Source: Variovorax sp. WS11 (GTDB lineage Bacteria; Pseudomonadota; Gammaproteobacteria; Burkholderiales; Burkholderiaceae_C). From it: a stretch of DNA of 64,000 nt. Of the stretch, positions 27,094 through 37,565 are shown one piece after another. The stretch lies in NCBI RefSeq assembly GCF_010499245.1, contig NZ_JAAGOW010000001.1:310001-374000 (forward strand). Reading direction: 5' to 3'. The notes beneath the pieces are model-generated. The model ran no database searches. It saw only the letters and a list, made by a program, of their open reading frames with translations, and was not told where the DNA came from. The number at the start of each line of letters is the position of its first letter. Within the stretch, counting starts at the first letter, position 1. A program made the translations under genes and the position numbers.

Positions 27094-27749
27094 TCCCTTG
27101 GCACCATGTACCCCACCCCCCGCACGTTGCGGATCAGGTCCGCGCCGAGCTTCTTGCGCAGCCCGTGCACATAGACCTCGACCGCGTTGCTGCTGATTTC
27201 GTCCTTCCAGCCGTAGAGCTTTTCCTCGAGCTGCGCGCGCGACAGCACCATGCCGGGCCGCGCGATCAGCGGCTCGAGCACCGCCCATTCGCGCGCCGAC
27301 AGCACCACCGGCTGGCCGTTGACCGTGACCTCGCGGGTCGTCGGGTGGATGCTCACGCCCATGTGCTCGTAGACCGGCTCGGCCCGGCCCGAGGCGCGGC
27401 GCAGCAAGGCGCGGATGCGCGCCAGCAGCTCGTCGAGGTCGTAGGGCTTGAGCACGTAGTCGTCGGCGCCGGCATCCAGGCCCTCGATGCGCTGCTGCAC
27501 CGAGTCGCGCGCGGTGGCGATCAGCACCGGCATGCGCTGCTTGCGCGCACGCAGGGCGCGCAGCACCTCGAGGCCGTCGCGGCGCGGCACGCCGAGGTCG
27601 AGCAGCACCAGGTCGTATTGCTGGGTGCGCAGCGCGGTGTCGGCGGCCTCGCCGTCCTTGACCCAGTCGACCGCGTAGTTCTCGGCCCGCAGCAGGTCCA
27701 GCACGGCCTCGCCGATCATCACGTCGTCTTCGAGCAGCAGCAGTCGCAT
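27090..27749 (-). CDS. OmpR-family response regulator (QseB-like)
   Basis: 219 residues. The receiver domain has the acidic pair EDD at 7-9, the phospho-acceptor Asp51 (LVLLDLGVP) and the conserved Lys in VLKPYDLDEL. The C-terminal winged helix (about 125-215) includes LSAREWAVLEPLIARPGMVL and VEVYVHGLRKKLGADLIRNV. It is the first gene of regulator-kinase-protease. Confidence 0.95.
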   Translation of the reverse strand: MRLLLLEDDVMIGEAVLDLLRAENYAVDWVKDGEAADTALRTQQYDLVLLDLGVPRRDGLEVLRALRARKQRMPVLIATARDSVQQRIEGLDAGADDYVLKPYDLDELLARIRALLRRASGRAEPVYEHMGVSIHPTTREVTVNGQPVVLSAREWAVLEPLIARPGMVLSRAQLEEKLYGWKDEISSNAVEVYVHGLRKKLGADLIRNVRGVGYMVPRE

Positions 27750-27799
27750 GGTGGAATCATCCGGCAAAGGATCGTTCGAGATCGTAGCTCGGACGAAGT

Positions 27800-28570
27800 T
27801 CAGAGCAGCGAGCGCAGCTCGCGCGCCGCCTCGAACAGCAGCGGCAGCATGTCGCGGCGCAGCGCCTCCTCCGGGTGACGGCCGCCGGACAGCACCACGT
27901 TGAGCGCCGCCACCGTGTGGCCCTGCATGTCGCGCAGCGGCACTGCCAGTGCCTGCACGCCCAGCTCGTGCTCCTCGCTGGCGAAGCAGAAGTCGTCCTT
28001 GCGGACCTGGGCGATGCGCTGGCGCAGCACGCGCGCCTGCGTGATGGTGTGCGGCGTGATGCGCGGCAGCACGCGGCCCTTGAGCCATTGCGCGAGCTGC
28101 GCCGCGCTCATCGACGCCAGCATGACGCAGCCGGTCGAGGTCGCGTGCGCGGGCAGGCGCGCGCCGAGGTGCAGGCCGTAGGCGAGCACGCGGGTCGGCG
28201 TGACGTAGGCGCCGCTGCGCGCGATGATCACCACCTCCTCGCCGTCGAGCACCACGGCCGAGAAGGATTCGCCGGTCTGCGCCGCGAGCCGGTTCAGCGT
28301 GGGCTGCAGCGCGCGCGGCAGCCGCGAGGAAGCCAGGTAGCTGCCGGAGAAGCGCAGCACTTTCGGCGACATCCAGAAGTAGCTGCCGTCGGTCTCGAGG
28401 TAGCCCAGATGGGCGAGCGTGAGCAGGTGGCGCCGGGCGGCGGCACGCGTCAGGCCGGCACGCTCGGCCGCCAGCGTGGCATTGAGGCGCTGGCGCTCGG
28501 TGTCGAAGCTCTCGAGCACGGCCATGCCCTTGGCGATGCCCTCGATGAAGTCCGGCTTGGCGATGGTCAT
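27800..28570 (-). CDS. pobR: IclR-family regulator, probable PobR-type activator of pobA
   Basis: 256 residues. A winged helix-turn-helix (about 8-70, TLAAERAGLTRAAARRHLLT) precedes the IclR effector domain (about 80-250, GARLPAHATSTGCVMLASMS). It belongs to the PcaR/PcaU/PobR subgroup of aromatic-catabolism regulators (it begins DFIEGIAKGMAVLESFD). It is divergent from pobA with a 131-base gap that contains a PobR-like operator, so activation by 4-hydroxybenzoate is the natural reading. Confidence 0.87.
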   Translation of the reverse strand: MTIAKPDFIEGIAKGMAVLESFDTERQRLNATLAAERAGLTRAAARRHLLTLAHLGYLETDGSYFWMSPKVLRFSGSYLASSRLPRALQPTLNRLAAQTGESFSAVVLDGEEVVIIARSGAYVTPTRVLAYGLHLGARLPAHATSTGCVMLASMSAAQLAQWLKGRVLPRITPHTITQARVLRQRIAQVRKDDFCFASEEHELGVQALAVPLRDMQGHTVAALNVVLSGGRHPEEALRRDMLPLLFEAARELRSLL

Positions 28571-28593
28571 GACGGCGGCGGGATTTCAGGTGT

Positions 28594-28630
28594 TGCGCGA
28601 TCATCGCGCAGGCGACCTCATCATCGCACA
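28594..28630. promoter_or_regulatory. candidate PobR operator: palindrome plus direct repeat
   Basis: TGCGCGATCATCGCGCA (28594-28610) is a perfect palindrome with 8-bp arms and one central base. Its right half TCATCGCGCA (28601-28610) recurs as TCATCGCACA at 28621-28630, exactly 10 bases later and with one mismatch. A palindrome plus a direct repeat 10 bp away is the architecture described for PcaU and PobR of Acinetobacter. Confidence 0.65.
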
Positions 28631-28656
28631 GAGGATCGTCCGGGGTGATGCCATGA

Positions 28657-29883
<1,227 letters not shown>

Positions 29884-29886
29884 GCC

Positions 29887-32223
29887 TCAGGGGCCGGGCT
29901 GCATGAGCTGCCAGATGCGTGCGGGCGTCAGCGGCATGTCCAGGCGCGGCGTGAGGCCGGCCATGCCGTTGCGCGCGAAGGCATCGGCCACCGCGTTGAC
30001 CACGGCCGGCGTGGCGCCGATGGTGCCGAGCTCGCCCACGCCCTTCACGCCCAGGGGGTTGTTCAGGCAGGGCGTGTTCTGGTCCATCTCGGTCTTGAAC
30101 ATCGCGGCCATGATGTCGGCGCGCGGCGCGGCGTAGTCCATCAGGCTGCCGGTCAGCGGCTGGCCGGTTTCGGCGTCGTAGACCACGCGCTCGCACAGCG
30201 CCTGGCCGATGCCCTGCACGGCGCCGCCCTCGAGCTGGCCGCGCACGATCATCGGGTTGATCACCCGGCCGACGTCGTTGACCGACGCATAGGCCGCGAC
30301 GCCGATCTCGCCCGTCGCCGGATCGATCTCCACCTCGCAGATGTGGCAGCCGTTGGGCCAGGTCGGGCCGGCGACGGTGCTGGTGGAGTCGACGAAGATC
30401 TGCCCCTCGGGCTGGCGGCCGGCGAGCGCGAACAGGTCCAGCGACAGGTCGGTGCCGGCCACCTTGAAGGCGCCGGCCTCGTAGCGGACGTCCTCCGGTG
30501 CCACCTCGAGCTCCTGCGCTGCCAGCGCGCGGGCCTTGTCGATGGTGCGCTCGGCGCCCACCCGCACGGCCGAGCCGCCGGTGAAGATGGAGCGCGAGCC
30601 GGCGCTGCCGAAGCCATCGCCGCGGTCGGTGTCGCCCAGCACGATGCGCACTTTCTCGATCGGGACGCCGAAGGCATCGACCACCAGCTGCGCCAGGGTG
30701 GTCGCGATGCCCTGCCCCATGGCGTTGACGGCCGAGAACACCTCGATGACGCCGTCGGCCTGCACCGCCACCGTCACGCGCTCCTCGAACACGTTGCCGC
30801 CGGTCCACTCCAGGAAGGTGGCGATGCCCAGCCCACGCAGCCGTCCCTGGCGCTTCGATTCGGCGGCCCGCGCGTCGAAGCCCTGCCAGTCGGCCAGGGC
30901 CAGGGCCTGGTCCATGACCGACTCGAAGCGGCCGGTGTCGTAGGTCTGCTGCATCGGGTTGGTGTAGGGCATCTGGGCCGGCTGGATGAAGTTGCGCCGG
31001 CGCAACTCGATGCGGTCGATGCCGGTCTGACGCGCAGCCTCGTCCATCAGCCGCTCGATGGTGTAGATCGCCTCGGGGCGGCCGGCGCCGCGGTAGGCGC
31101 CGGTCGGCGCGGTGTTGGTGAGCACTGCCAGGAAATCGAAGTCGATGGTCTGGATGTCGTAGACGCTGGTCTGCACCCAGGGGCCGATGAGCAGCTGGAT
31201 CACGACACCGGTGGCAGTGGCGTAGGCGCCCACGTTGGCCAGGGTGCGGATGCGCAGCGCGAGGACCTTGCCCTTGGCATCGAGCGCGAGCTCGGCCCGC
31301 GCCTCGATGTCGCGGCCGTGGGAAGTGGAGAGGAATTCCTCGCTGCGGTCGGCTACCCATTTCACCGGGCGTTGCAGCGTGTGCGCCGCGAAGGCCACCA
31401 CGATGTCTTCCGGGTAGGCGCCGGTCTTCATGCCGAAGCCGCCGCCGACGTCGCCCACCACCACCCGCACCTGCTCGGTCGACAGGCCGGTGGCCTCGCA
31501 GACCGAGTTGCGCACGCCCGAGGGCATCTGGGTGCTCATCCGGATCGTGAGGCGCCCGGAGGCCGGGTCGACATCGGCCAGCACCGAGCGCGGCTCGATC
31601 GTAAGTGCGACCACGCGCTGGTTGACGACGTCCAGCGCGACCACGTGGTCGGCGCGGGCGAAGGCGTCGCTGGCCGCCTCGGCGCTGCCGTGGCGCATCT
31701 CGGCGGCGATGTTGTCGGTGGCTTCGCCCCATACCAGCGGCGCGCCATCCGCGGCGGCGGCCTGCGTGTCCACCACCATCGGAAGTTCCTCGTAGTCGAT
31801 CATTACCGCCTCGCCCGCGTCGCGCGCCTGGGCTGCCGTTTCGGCAATCACGGCGGCCACCGGCTCGCCGACGAAGCGCACCGTGTCGATCGCCAGCACA
31901 TGCCGCGGCGGGGAGGCGCAATCGGATCCGTCGGCGCGCTTGAAGGCCACGGCCCCCGGCATGGGCTTGACGCCGGCCTGCTGCAGATCGGCGCCGGTCA
32001 GCACGCGCAGGACGCCGGGCATCGCCGCCGCGGCAGCGGCATCGATCGCTGCCACGCGCGCATGCGGATAAGGGGAACGCACGAAGTACAGATGGGTCTG
32101 ACGCGCTAGCGCGACGTCGTCGGTGTAGCGCCCGGCACCGGCCAGGAGGCTCTCGTCCTCGAGCCGCCGCACGGCCTGGCCGCTGCCGAAGCGCGTGGGA
32201 TTCGTTGTTTCTGCTGTCACCAT
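29887..32223 (-). CDS. xanthine dehydrogenase family molybdopterin-binding large subunit, orphan
   Basis: 778 residues with the N-terminal small domain (about 10-125, RRLEDESLLAGAGRYTDDVA) and the two Mo-cofactor domains (GDVGGGFGMKTGAYPEDIVV, GAYRGAGRPEAIYTIERLMD, AMGQGIATTLAQLVVDAFGV). The C-terminal GVKGVGELGT carries the catalytic Glu. The loop reads AYRGAGR, not the AYxCSFR of Cu-Mo CO dehydrogenase, so it is not a true CoxL. Medium (FAD) and small (2Fe-2S) subunit genes are absent on both sides; it is convergent with pobA, 3 bases away. The substrate is unknown; aromatic aldehydes or N-heterocycles are typical. Confidence 0.88.
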   Translation of the reverse strand: MVTAETTNPTRFGSGQAVRRLEDESLLAGAGRYTDDVALARQTHLYFVRSPYPHARVAAIDAAAAAAMPGVLRVLTGADLQQAGVKPMPGAVAFKRADGSDCASPPRHVLAIDTVRFVGEPVAAVIAETAAQARDAGEAVMIDYEELPMVVDTQAAAADGAPLVWGEATDNIAAEMRHGSAEAASDAFARADHVVALDVVNQRVVALTIEPRSVLADVDPASGRLTIRMSTQMPSGVRNSVCEATGLSTEQVRVVVGDVGGGFGMKTGAYPEDIVVAFAAHTLQRPVKWVADRSEEFLSTSHGRDIEARAELALDAKGKVLALRIRTLANVGAYATATGVVIQLLIGPWVQTSVYDIQTIDFDFLAVLTNTAPTGAYRGAGRPEAIYTIERLMDEAARQTGIDRIELRRRNFIQPAQMPYTNPMQQTYDTGRFESVMDQALALADWQGFDARAAESKRQGRLRGLGIATFLEWTGGNVFEERVTVAVQADGVIEVFSAVNAMGQGIATTLAQLVVDAFGVPIEKVRIVLGDTDRGDGFGSAGSRSIFTGGSAVRVGAERTIDKARALAAQELEVAPEDVRYEAGAFKVAGTDLSLDLFALAGRQPEGQIFVDSTSTVAGPTWPNGCHICEVEIDPATGEIGVAAYASVNDVGRVINPMIVRGQLEGGAVQGIGQALCERVVYDAETGQPLTGSLMDYAAPRADIMAAMFKTEMDQNTPCLNNPLGVKGVGELGTIGATPAVVNAVADAFARNGMAGLTPRLDMPLTPARIWQLMQPGP

Positions 32224-32345
32224 GGTTCTCTTTCCATTTGTGTTGGCCGCAACTCAGCTTCTCAGGGAGGGACACTATATGGGCATCCCGCGCATTCGGC
32301 TTCCGATGACATCGCGCCCCACCGAAGCCGTGTATACCTCCGACC

Positions 32346-33098
32346 ATGCAACTGCCCTGGCTCGCACCCGGTGACCCGCTGCCCGACGCTGCATCGGCGT
32401 GGGGCGAATCCGACCCCGTTCCCGGCTTGCTGGCCGCGGGCGGCGGTCTCGACGTTCCGAGCCTGCTGCAGGCCTACTCGCACGGCATCTTCCCCTGGTT
32501 CAGCGAAGGCCAGCCGATCCTGTGGTGGAGCCCGGATCCGCGCATGGTGCTGGAGGTGGCGCGCTTCAAGCTGCACCGCTCGTTGCGCAAGACGCTGGAG
32601 CGCTTCCTCGCCAGCCCGGGCTTCGAGATCCGCATCGACCACGGCTTCGAGACGGTGATCCAGGCCTGCTCCCAGGCCCCGCGCGTCGGCCAGACCGGCA
32701 CCTGGATCCTGCCCGAGATGGTGCGCGCCTATGCGGCCTTGCACCGGGCCGGACACGCCCACAGTGTCGAGACCTGGATCGACGGCGAACTCGCCGGCGG
32801 CCTTTACTGCGTGGGGATCGGGCGCGCCGTGTTCGGCGAATCGATGTTCGCGCGCCGGCCCGATGCCTCCAAGATCGCGCTGGCCGCGCTGGTCAGCTTC
32901 TGCCGCCGGCACGGCATCGCGATGATCGACTGCCAGCAGAACACCAGCCACCTGGCGAGCCTGGGCGCCTCTGAAATGCCGCGCGCGCGCTTTCTCTCAC
33001 ACGTGGCAAGGGCACGTCATCTGGCGGGGCCGCAGTGGCGTTTCGAGCCCGTATACTGGTCCGAACTCCTGCCTGCGCGAACCTCTCTTTCGACGTGA
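32346..33098 (+). CDS. aat: leucyl/phenylalanyl-tRNA--protein transferase
   Basis: Aat adds Leu or Phe from charged tRNA to N-terminal Lys or Arg, marking proteins for ClpS/ClpAP. 250 residues with the family blocks [60 protein letters not shown] and [15 protein letters not shown]. The 122 bases upstream, shared with the divergent molybdoenzyme gene, would hold both promoters. The stop overlaps the GTG of bpt. Confidence 0.96.
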   Translation: MQLPWLAPGDPLPDAASAWGESDPVPGLLAAGGGLDVPSLLQAYSHGIFPWFSEGQPILWWSPDPRMVLEVARFKLHRSLRKTLERFLASPGFEIRIDHGFETVIQACSQAPRVGQTGTWILPEMVRAYAALHRAGHAHSVETWIDGELAGGLYCVGIGRAVFGESMFARRPDASKIALAALVSFCRRHGIAMIDCQQNTSHLASLGASEMPRARFLSHVARARHLAGPQWRFEPVYWSELLPARTSLST

Positions 33099-33844
33099 CG
33101 CACCTCAAGGATCTTCCGCTCCACACGCTGCAGTTCTACGCGACGGCGCCCTATCCGTGCAGCTACCTGCCGGACCGGCAGGCCCGCTCGCAGGTCGCGA
33201 CGCCCAGCCACCTGATCCACAACGACGCCTACTCGGACCTGGTGCTCAGCGGCTTCCGCCGCAGCGGCATGTTCACCTACCGGCCCCATTGCGACGGCTG
33301 CAGCGCCTGCGTACCGCTGCGCGTGCTGGCCGACGCGTTCAAGCCCAACCGCAGCCAGCGCCGCGCCCTGGCGCGCCACGCCGACCTGCAGGCGCGCGTG
33401 CTCAAGCTCTGCTTCGTGCCCGAGCACTACCAGCTCTACCTGCGCTACCAGAACGGCCGCCATGCCGGCGGCGGCATGGACCACGACAGCATCGACCAGT
33501 ACACCCAGTTCCTGCTGCAGAGCCGGGTCAATTCCAGGCTGGTGGAGTTCCGCGAGACCCGCCCGGACGGCAGCGCCGGCGCGCTGAAGATGGTGTCCAT
33601 CCTCGACGTGCTGAACGACGGACTGTCGGCCGTCTACACCTTCTACGAGCCCGAGCCGGGCGCCGGCTACGGCAACTACAGCGTGCTGTGGCAGATCGAG
33701 CAGGCGCGCAAGCTGGGCCTGGCGCACGTCTACCTGGGCTACTGGATCAAGGGCAGCGCCAAGATGAACTACAAGGCGCGCTTCACGCCACATGAAGTAC
33801 TGATCGGGGGCCGCTGGCAAGCGCCGGCCGATTTCACCAAGTAA
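33095..33844 (+). CDS. bpt: aspartate/glutamate leucyltransferase
   Basis: Bpt transfers Leu to N-terminal Asp or Glu, feeding the same N-degron route as Aat. The 249-residue product contains [20 protein letters not shown], the cysteine-rich [12 protein letters not shown], and [20 protein letters not shown] with [19 protein letters not shown] at 33095 was chosen because it gives the usual N-terminus ([15 protein letters not shown]) and a 4-base overlap with aat; no ATG is available nearby in frame except one within aat. Confidence 0.94.
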   Translation: MTHLKDLPLHTLQFYATAPYPCSYLPDRQARSQVATPSHLIHNDAYSDLVLSGFRRSGMFTYRPHCDGCSACVPLRVLADAFKPNRSQRRALARHADLQARVLKLCFVPEHYQLYLRYQNGRHAGGGMDHDSIDQYTQFLLQSRVNSRLVEFRETRPDGSAGALKMVSILDVLNDGLSAVYTFYEPEPGAGYGNYSVLWQIEQARKLGLAHVYLGYWIKGSAKMNYKARFTPHEVLIGGRWQAPADFTK

Positions 33845-33878
33845 AATCGCAACCGGTTCCCTCCAAACCGCGTTGCCC

Positions 33879-34676
33879 ATGAGAAAACCCCAATCAGATA
33901 TTCCGGCTACGCCTGTCATCCAGGTGATCGAGCGCATGTTCTCGCTGATCGACGTGCTGGCCTCCCGCGAGGAAGCCATCTCGCTGAAGGAGATCAGCGA
34001 AAAGACGGGCCTGCACCCCTCCACTGCCCACCGCATCCTGAACGACCTGGCGGTCGGCCGCTTCGTCGACCGGCCGGAAGCCGGCAGCTACCGGCTGGGC
34101 ATGCGCCTGCTGGAGCTGGGCAACCTGGTGAAGGGCCGGCTGAACGTGCGCGACGCCGCGATGGTGCCGATGCGCGAGCTGCACAAGCTCACGCAGCAGC
34201 CGGTCAATCTCAGCATGCGCCAGGGGGATGAGATCGTCTACATCGAGCGCGCCTACAGCGAACGCTCCGGCATGCAGGTGGTGCGCGCCATCGGCGGGCG
34301 CGCCCCGCTGCACCTGACCTCCACCGGCAAGCTGTTCCTGGCGGTGGACGAGCCCCAGCGCGTGCGCAGCTACGCCACCCGCACCGGCCTCGCTGGCCAC
34401 ACGCGCAACAGCATCACGCAGCTGCCGGCGCTGGAGCGGGAGTTGTCCAAGGCGCGGCAGTACGGCATCGCCCGAGACAACGAGGAGCTGGAGCTCGGCG
34501 TGCGCTGCATGGCCGCCGGCATCTACGACGATCAGGGGAAGCTGGTCGCGGGCTTGTCGATCTCGGCCCCGGCCGACCGGCTCGACGACGGCTGGCTGCC
34601 GAAGCTGCAGGCCACCGCCAACGAGATCTCCAGCGCGCTCGGTTACAACGCCGCCGGTGCACCGCCGGCCGCCTGA
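33879..34676 (+). CDS. IclR-family transcriptional regulator
   Basis: 265 residues. Winged helix (about 13-75, ISEKTGLHPSTAHRILNDLA) and effector domain (about 90-255, HLTSTGKLFLAVDEPQRVRS, ELELGVRCMAAGIYDDQGKL). It lies 34 bases after bpt, perhaps in the same transcript. No catabolic gene adjoins it, so the target is unknown. The ATG is preceded by an in-frame TTG 6 bases upstream; neither has a clear ribosome site. Confidence 0.87.
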   Translation: MRKPQSDIPATPVIQVIERMFSLIDVLASREEAISLKEISEKTGLHPSTAHRILNDLAVGRFVDRPEAGSYRLGMRLLELGNLVKGRLNVRDAAMVPMRELHKLTQQPVNLSMRQGDEIVYIERAYSERSGMQVVRAIGGRAPLHLTSTGKLFLAVDEPQRVRSYATRTGLAGHTRNSITQLPALERELSKARQYGIARDNEELELGVRCMAAGIYDDQGKLVAGLSISAPADRLDDGWLPKLQATANEISSALGYNAAGAPPAA

Positions 34677-34722
34677 GGCGCCGCCGGGCCGGCGCTACGG
34701 CCGGCTGTAGACATCGGGGAGA

Positions 34723-35889
34723 TCAGCTCGCGACGTGGGCCGCGGCGAGGGAGGGCTGCCGCGTCGCCGCGGCCGGGTTGATCATGTGGTGGTTGGCTTC
34801 GACCCAGCGCCGCACGCGCTCGGCATCGGCGATGCGGCCGAGCTTGCCGGCGGAATCGAGGAACACCATGATCAGCTTGCGGCCGGCGATCCGGGCCTGC
34901 ATCACCAGGCACTGGCCGGCTTCGGAGATGTAGCCGGTCTTCTGGAGGCCGATGTCCCAGTCGGGGCTCTTCACGAGACGGTTGGTGGTGTTGTACTGCA
35001 GCACGCGGTTGCCCACTTCGACCTGGTACTCGGGCGAGGTCGAGAGTTGGCGCACGGTGGCGTCGGCATAGGCGGCGTTGACGAGCAGGGCCAGGTCCTG
35101 CGCGCTCGACTGGTTGCGGCTCGAGAGGCCAGTGGGTTCGACGTAGCGCGTGTCCTTCATGCCGAGCATCTTGGCCTTGGCATTCATGACGCTCACGAAG
35201 GTCGCCAAGCCGCCAGGATAGGTGCGGCCGAGGGCATGCGCGGCGCGGTTCTCGCTGGACATCAGCGCCAGGTGCAGCAACTCGCCGCGCGGCAGCGTGC
35301 TGCCGACGGTCAGGCGCGAGCGGCTGCCTTTTTCGGTATCGACGTCGTCCTGCGTGATGGTGATCAGCTCGTCGGTAGGCAGGTGGGCTTCGCTGATGAG
35401 CAGCCCGGTCATGAGCTTGGTGAGCGAGGCGATCGGCAGCACGACGTTGTCGTTCTTGCTGAAGAGCACCTCGCGCGTGTCCTGGTCGATCACCAGGGCC
35501 ACGCTGGACTTCAGGTCCAGTGCATCTTCCGTGCCGTGCAGGCCGGCGAGCTGGCCGAAGGACTGACGCGCCGCGATCTCGGGCACGCGCACCACAGAAC
35601 GCCGCTGCACCGCCACCACTGTCTTGCCGCCCCGCTTGCGGATCGAAGCCACCACGTTGCGCCCGCCGCTCACCACCTTGTCCGCCTGCTCGCCCTTGAC
35701 GCTGCGCTTGGAGGCCGTGCCGCGCTTCTTGCTCTCGCTGGCGACCTCGGTCTTCTTGCCGGCCGGCGCCTTCTTGGCGGCCTGGGCTGCGGGCAACAAA
35801 AACGCCGTGGCGCAAAGCGCAACGGCGACGAGGCGAAGAGCGGGAAGGAACCGCTGGCTGGACACTCGGCAGGAAGGGGCATCGGGCAT
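34723..35889 (-). CDS. pbpG: D-alanyl-D-alanine endopeptidase (penicillin-binding protein 7 type)
   Basis: 388 residues. A signal peptide (hydrophobic 18-36, cut near AAQA) and a Lys/Arg-rich linker (39-110) precede the S11 peptidase domain: nucleophile Ser155 with Lys158 (ASLTKL), SEN at 212-214 and KTG at 317-319. It cleaves peptidoglycan cross-links during wall remodelling. The basic linker is longer than in E. coli PbpG. It lies 114 bases downstream of leuA on the same strand; that gap is A/T-rich for this genome and probably holds its promoter. Confidence 0.92.
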   Translation of the reverse strand: MPDAPSCRVSSQRFLPALRLVAVALCATAFLLPAAQAAKKAPAGKKTEVASESKKRGTASKRSVKGEQADKVVSGGRNVVASIRKRGGKTVVAVQRRSVVRVPEIAARQSFGQLAGLHGTEDALDLKSSVALVIDQDTREVLFSKNDNVVLPIASLTKLMTGLLISEAHLPTDELITITQDDVDTEKGSRSRLTVGSTLPRGELLHLALMSSENRAAHALGRTYPGGLATFVSVMNAKAKMLGMKDTRYVEPTGLSSRNQSSAQDLALLVNAAYADATVRQLSTSPEYQVEVGNRVLQYNTTNRLVKSPDWDIGLQKTGYISEAGQCLVMQARIAGRKLIMVFLDSAGKLGRIADAERVRRWVEANHHMINPAAATRQPSLAAAHVAS

Positions 35890-36003
35890 CAAAAAACTCC
35901 AGCGGCGATTAGCAGGACCGCAGTGTATCGAAATCAAAAAAGACACGCAATATCAGTTACTTGCATCCTTTTCTTCATTCGAAACAAAGGACCCCCCAAA
36001 CAA

Positions 36004-37542
36004 CTAACCTTGTGCTGCCACTCTCTCAGCTTGACTCTGTAACTTGTTGAGCGCACTCAAATAAGCCTTGGCCGAAGCCACCACGATGTCCGGATCGGCA
36101 CCGACGCCATTGACGACCCGGCCCGCGTTCTGCAAACGGACCGTGACCTCGCCCTGGCTCTCCGTCGACCCGCTGATGGCATTCACCGAATAGAGCACCA
36201 TCTCCGCCCCGCTCTTCACCCGGGCCTCGATGGCCTTCAGCGAAGCATCGACCGGGCCATTGCCATCCGACTCGCTCGTAACTTCCTTGCCATGCACCGT
36301 GAAAACGATGCGCGCCTGGGGGCGCTCGCCGGTTTCGCTGTGCTGTGACAAGGATACAAAACCAAACTGCTCCGCAACGTGCGAATGCTCCTCGTCGCTT
36401 ACAAGTGCAAGGATGTCTTCGTCAAATATTTCACTCTTTCTGTCGGCAAGCTCTTTGAAGCGGGCGAAGGCGGCGTTGATGTCGACCTCGCTTTCCATCG
36501 CCACGCCCAGTTCCTGCAGGCGCTGCTTGAAGGCGTTGCGGCCGCTGAGCTTGCCCAGCACGATCTTGTTGGCGCTCCAGCCCACGTCTTCGGCGCGCAT
36601 GATTTCGTAGGTGTCGCGCGCCTTCAGCACGCCGTCCTGGTGAATGCCCGAGGCATGGGCGAAGGCATTGGCGCCCACCACCGCCTTGTTGGGCTGCACC
36701 ACGAAGCCGGTGGTCTGGCTGACCATGCGGCTCGCCGCCACGATGTGACGGGTGTCGATGCCGAGTTCCAGCCCGTAGTAATCCTTTCGTGTCTTCACCG
36801 CCATGACGATCTCTTCGAGCGAGCAGTTGCCGGCGCGCTCGCCCAGGCCGTTGATGGTGCATTCCACCTGCCGCGCCCCACCGATCTTCACGCCGGCCAG
36901 CGAGTTGGCGACCGCCATGCCCAGGTCGTTGTGGCAATGCACGGACCAGACGGCCTTGTCGCTGTTCGGGATGCGCTCGCGCAGCGTCCTGATGAAGTTG
37001 CCGTAGAGCTCCGGGACCGCATAGCCGACGGTGTCGGGCACGTTGATGGTGGTCGCCCCCTCGTTGATCACGGCCTCGAGCACCCGGCACAGGAAGTCGA
37101 CGTCGCTGCGGTAGCCGTCCTCCGGGCTGAACTCGACGTCGCCGACCAGGTTGCGCGCAAAGCGCACGGCAAGCTTGGCCTGCTCGAACACCTCGTCGGG
37201 CGTCATGCGCAGCTTCTTCTCCATGTGCAGCGCCGAGGTTGCGATGAAGGTGTGGATGCGGCTGCTGGCCGCGCCCTTCAAGGCCTCGGCGGCGCGGGAG
37301 ATGTCGCGGTCGTTGGCCCGCGAGAGGCCGCAGATCGTGGACTCCCTGATCGCCCCGGCGATCGCCGCGACGGCGTCGAAATCACCGTTCGAACTGGCCG
37401 GAAAGCCGGCCTCGATGACGTCGACCCGCAGACGCTCCAACTGGCGCGCGATGCGCAGCTTCTCGTCCTTGGTCATCGAGGCGCCCGGCGACTGTTCGCC
37501 GTCGCGCAGGGTGGTGTCGAAGATGATGAGTTTGTCGGCCAT
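36004..37542 (-). CDS. leuA: 2-isopropylmalate synthase, short bacterial form
   Basis: The enzyme condenses 2-ketoisovalerate with acetyl-CoA, the first step of leucine synthesis. 512 residues: [20 protein letters not shown] (metal and substrate site), [40 protein letters not shown], and a C-terminal regulatory domain (about 390-505) where leucine binds. It follows leuA2 by only 23 bases and should be in the same leucine-attenuated transcript. The two leuA genes represent different families. Confidence 0.94.
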   Translation of the reverse strand: MADKLIIFDTTLRDGEQSPGASMTKDEKLRIARQLERLRVDVIEAGFPASSNGDFDAVAAIAGAIRESTICGLSRANDRDISRAAEALKGAASSRIHTFIATSALHMEKKLRMTPDEVFEQAKLAVRFARNLVGDVEFSPEDGYRSDVDFLCRVLEAVINEGATTINVPDTVGYAVPELYGNFIRTLRERIPNSDKAVWSVHCHNDLGMAVANSLAGVKIGGARQVECTINGLGERAGNCSLEEIVMAVKTRKDYYGLELGIDTRHIVAASRMVSQTTGFVVQPNKAVVGANAFAHASGIHQDGVLKARDTYEIMRAEDVGWSANKIVLGKLSGRNAFKQRLQELGVAMESEVDINAAFARFKELADRKSEIFDEDILALVSDEEHSHVAEQFGFVSLSQHSETGERPQARIVFTVHGKEVTSESDGNGPVDASLKAIEARVKSGAEMVLYSVNAISGSTESQGEVTVRLQNAGRVVNGVGADPDIVVASAKAYLSALNKLQSQAERVAAQG

Positions 37543-37565
37543 CGCGGGTCTCCTTGGTCCTTGAA

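Noticed and set aside
29887..32223. CO dehydrogenase large subunit (coxL)
   Set aside because: The active-site loop reads AYRGAGR instead of AYxCSFR, and coxM/coxS are absent.
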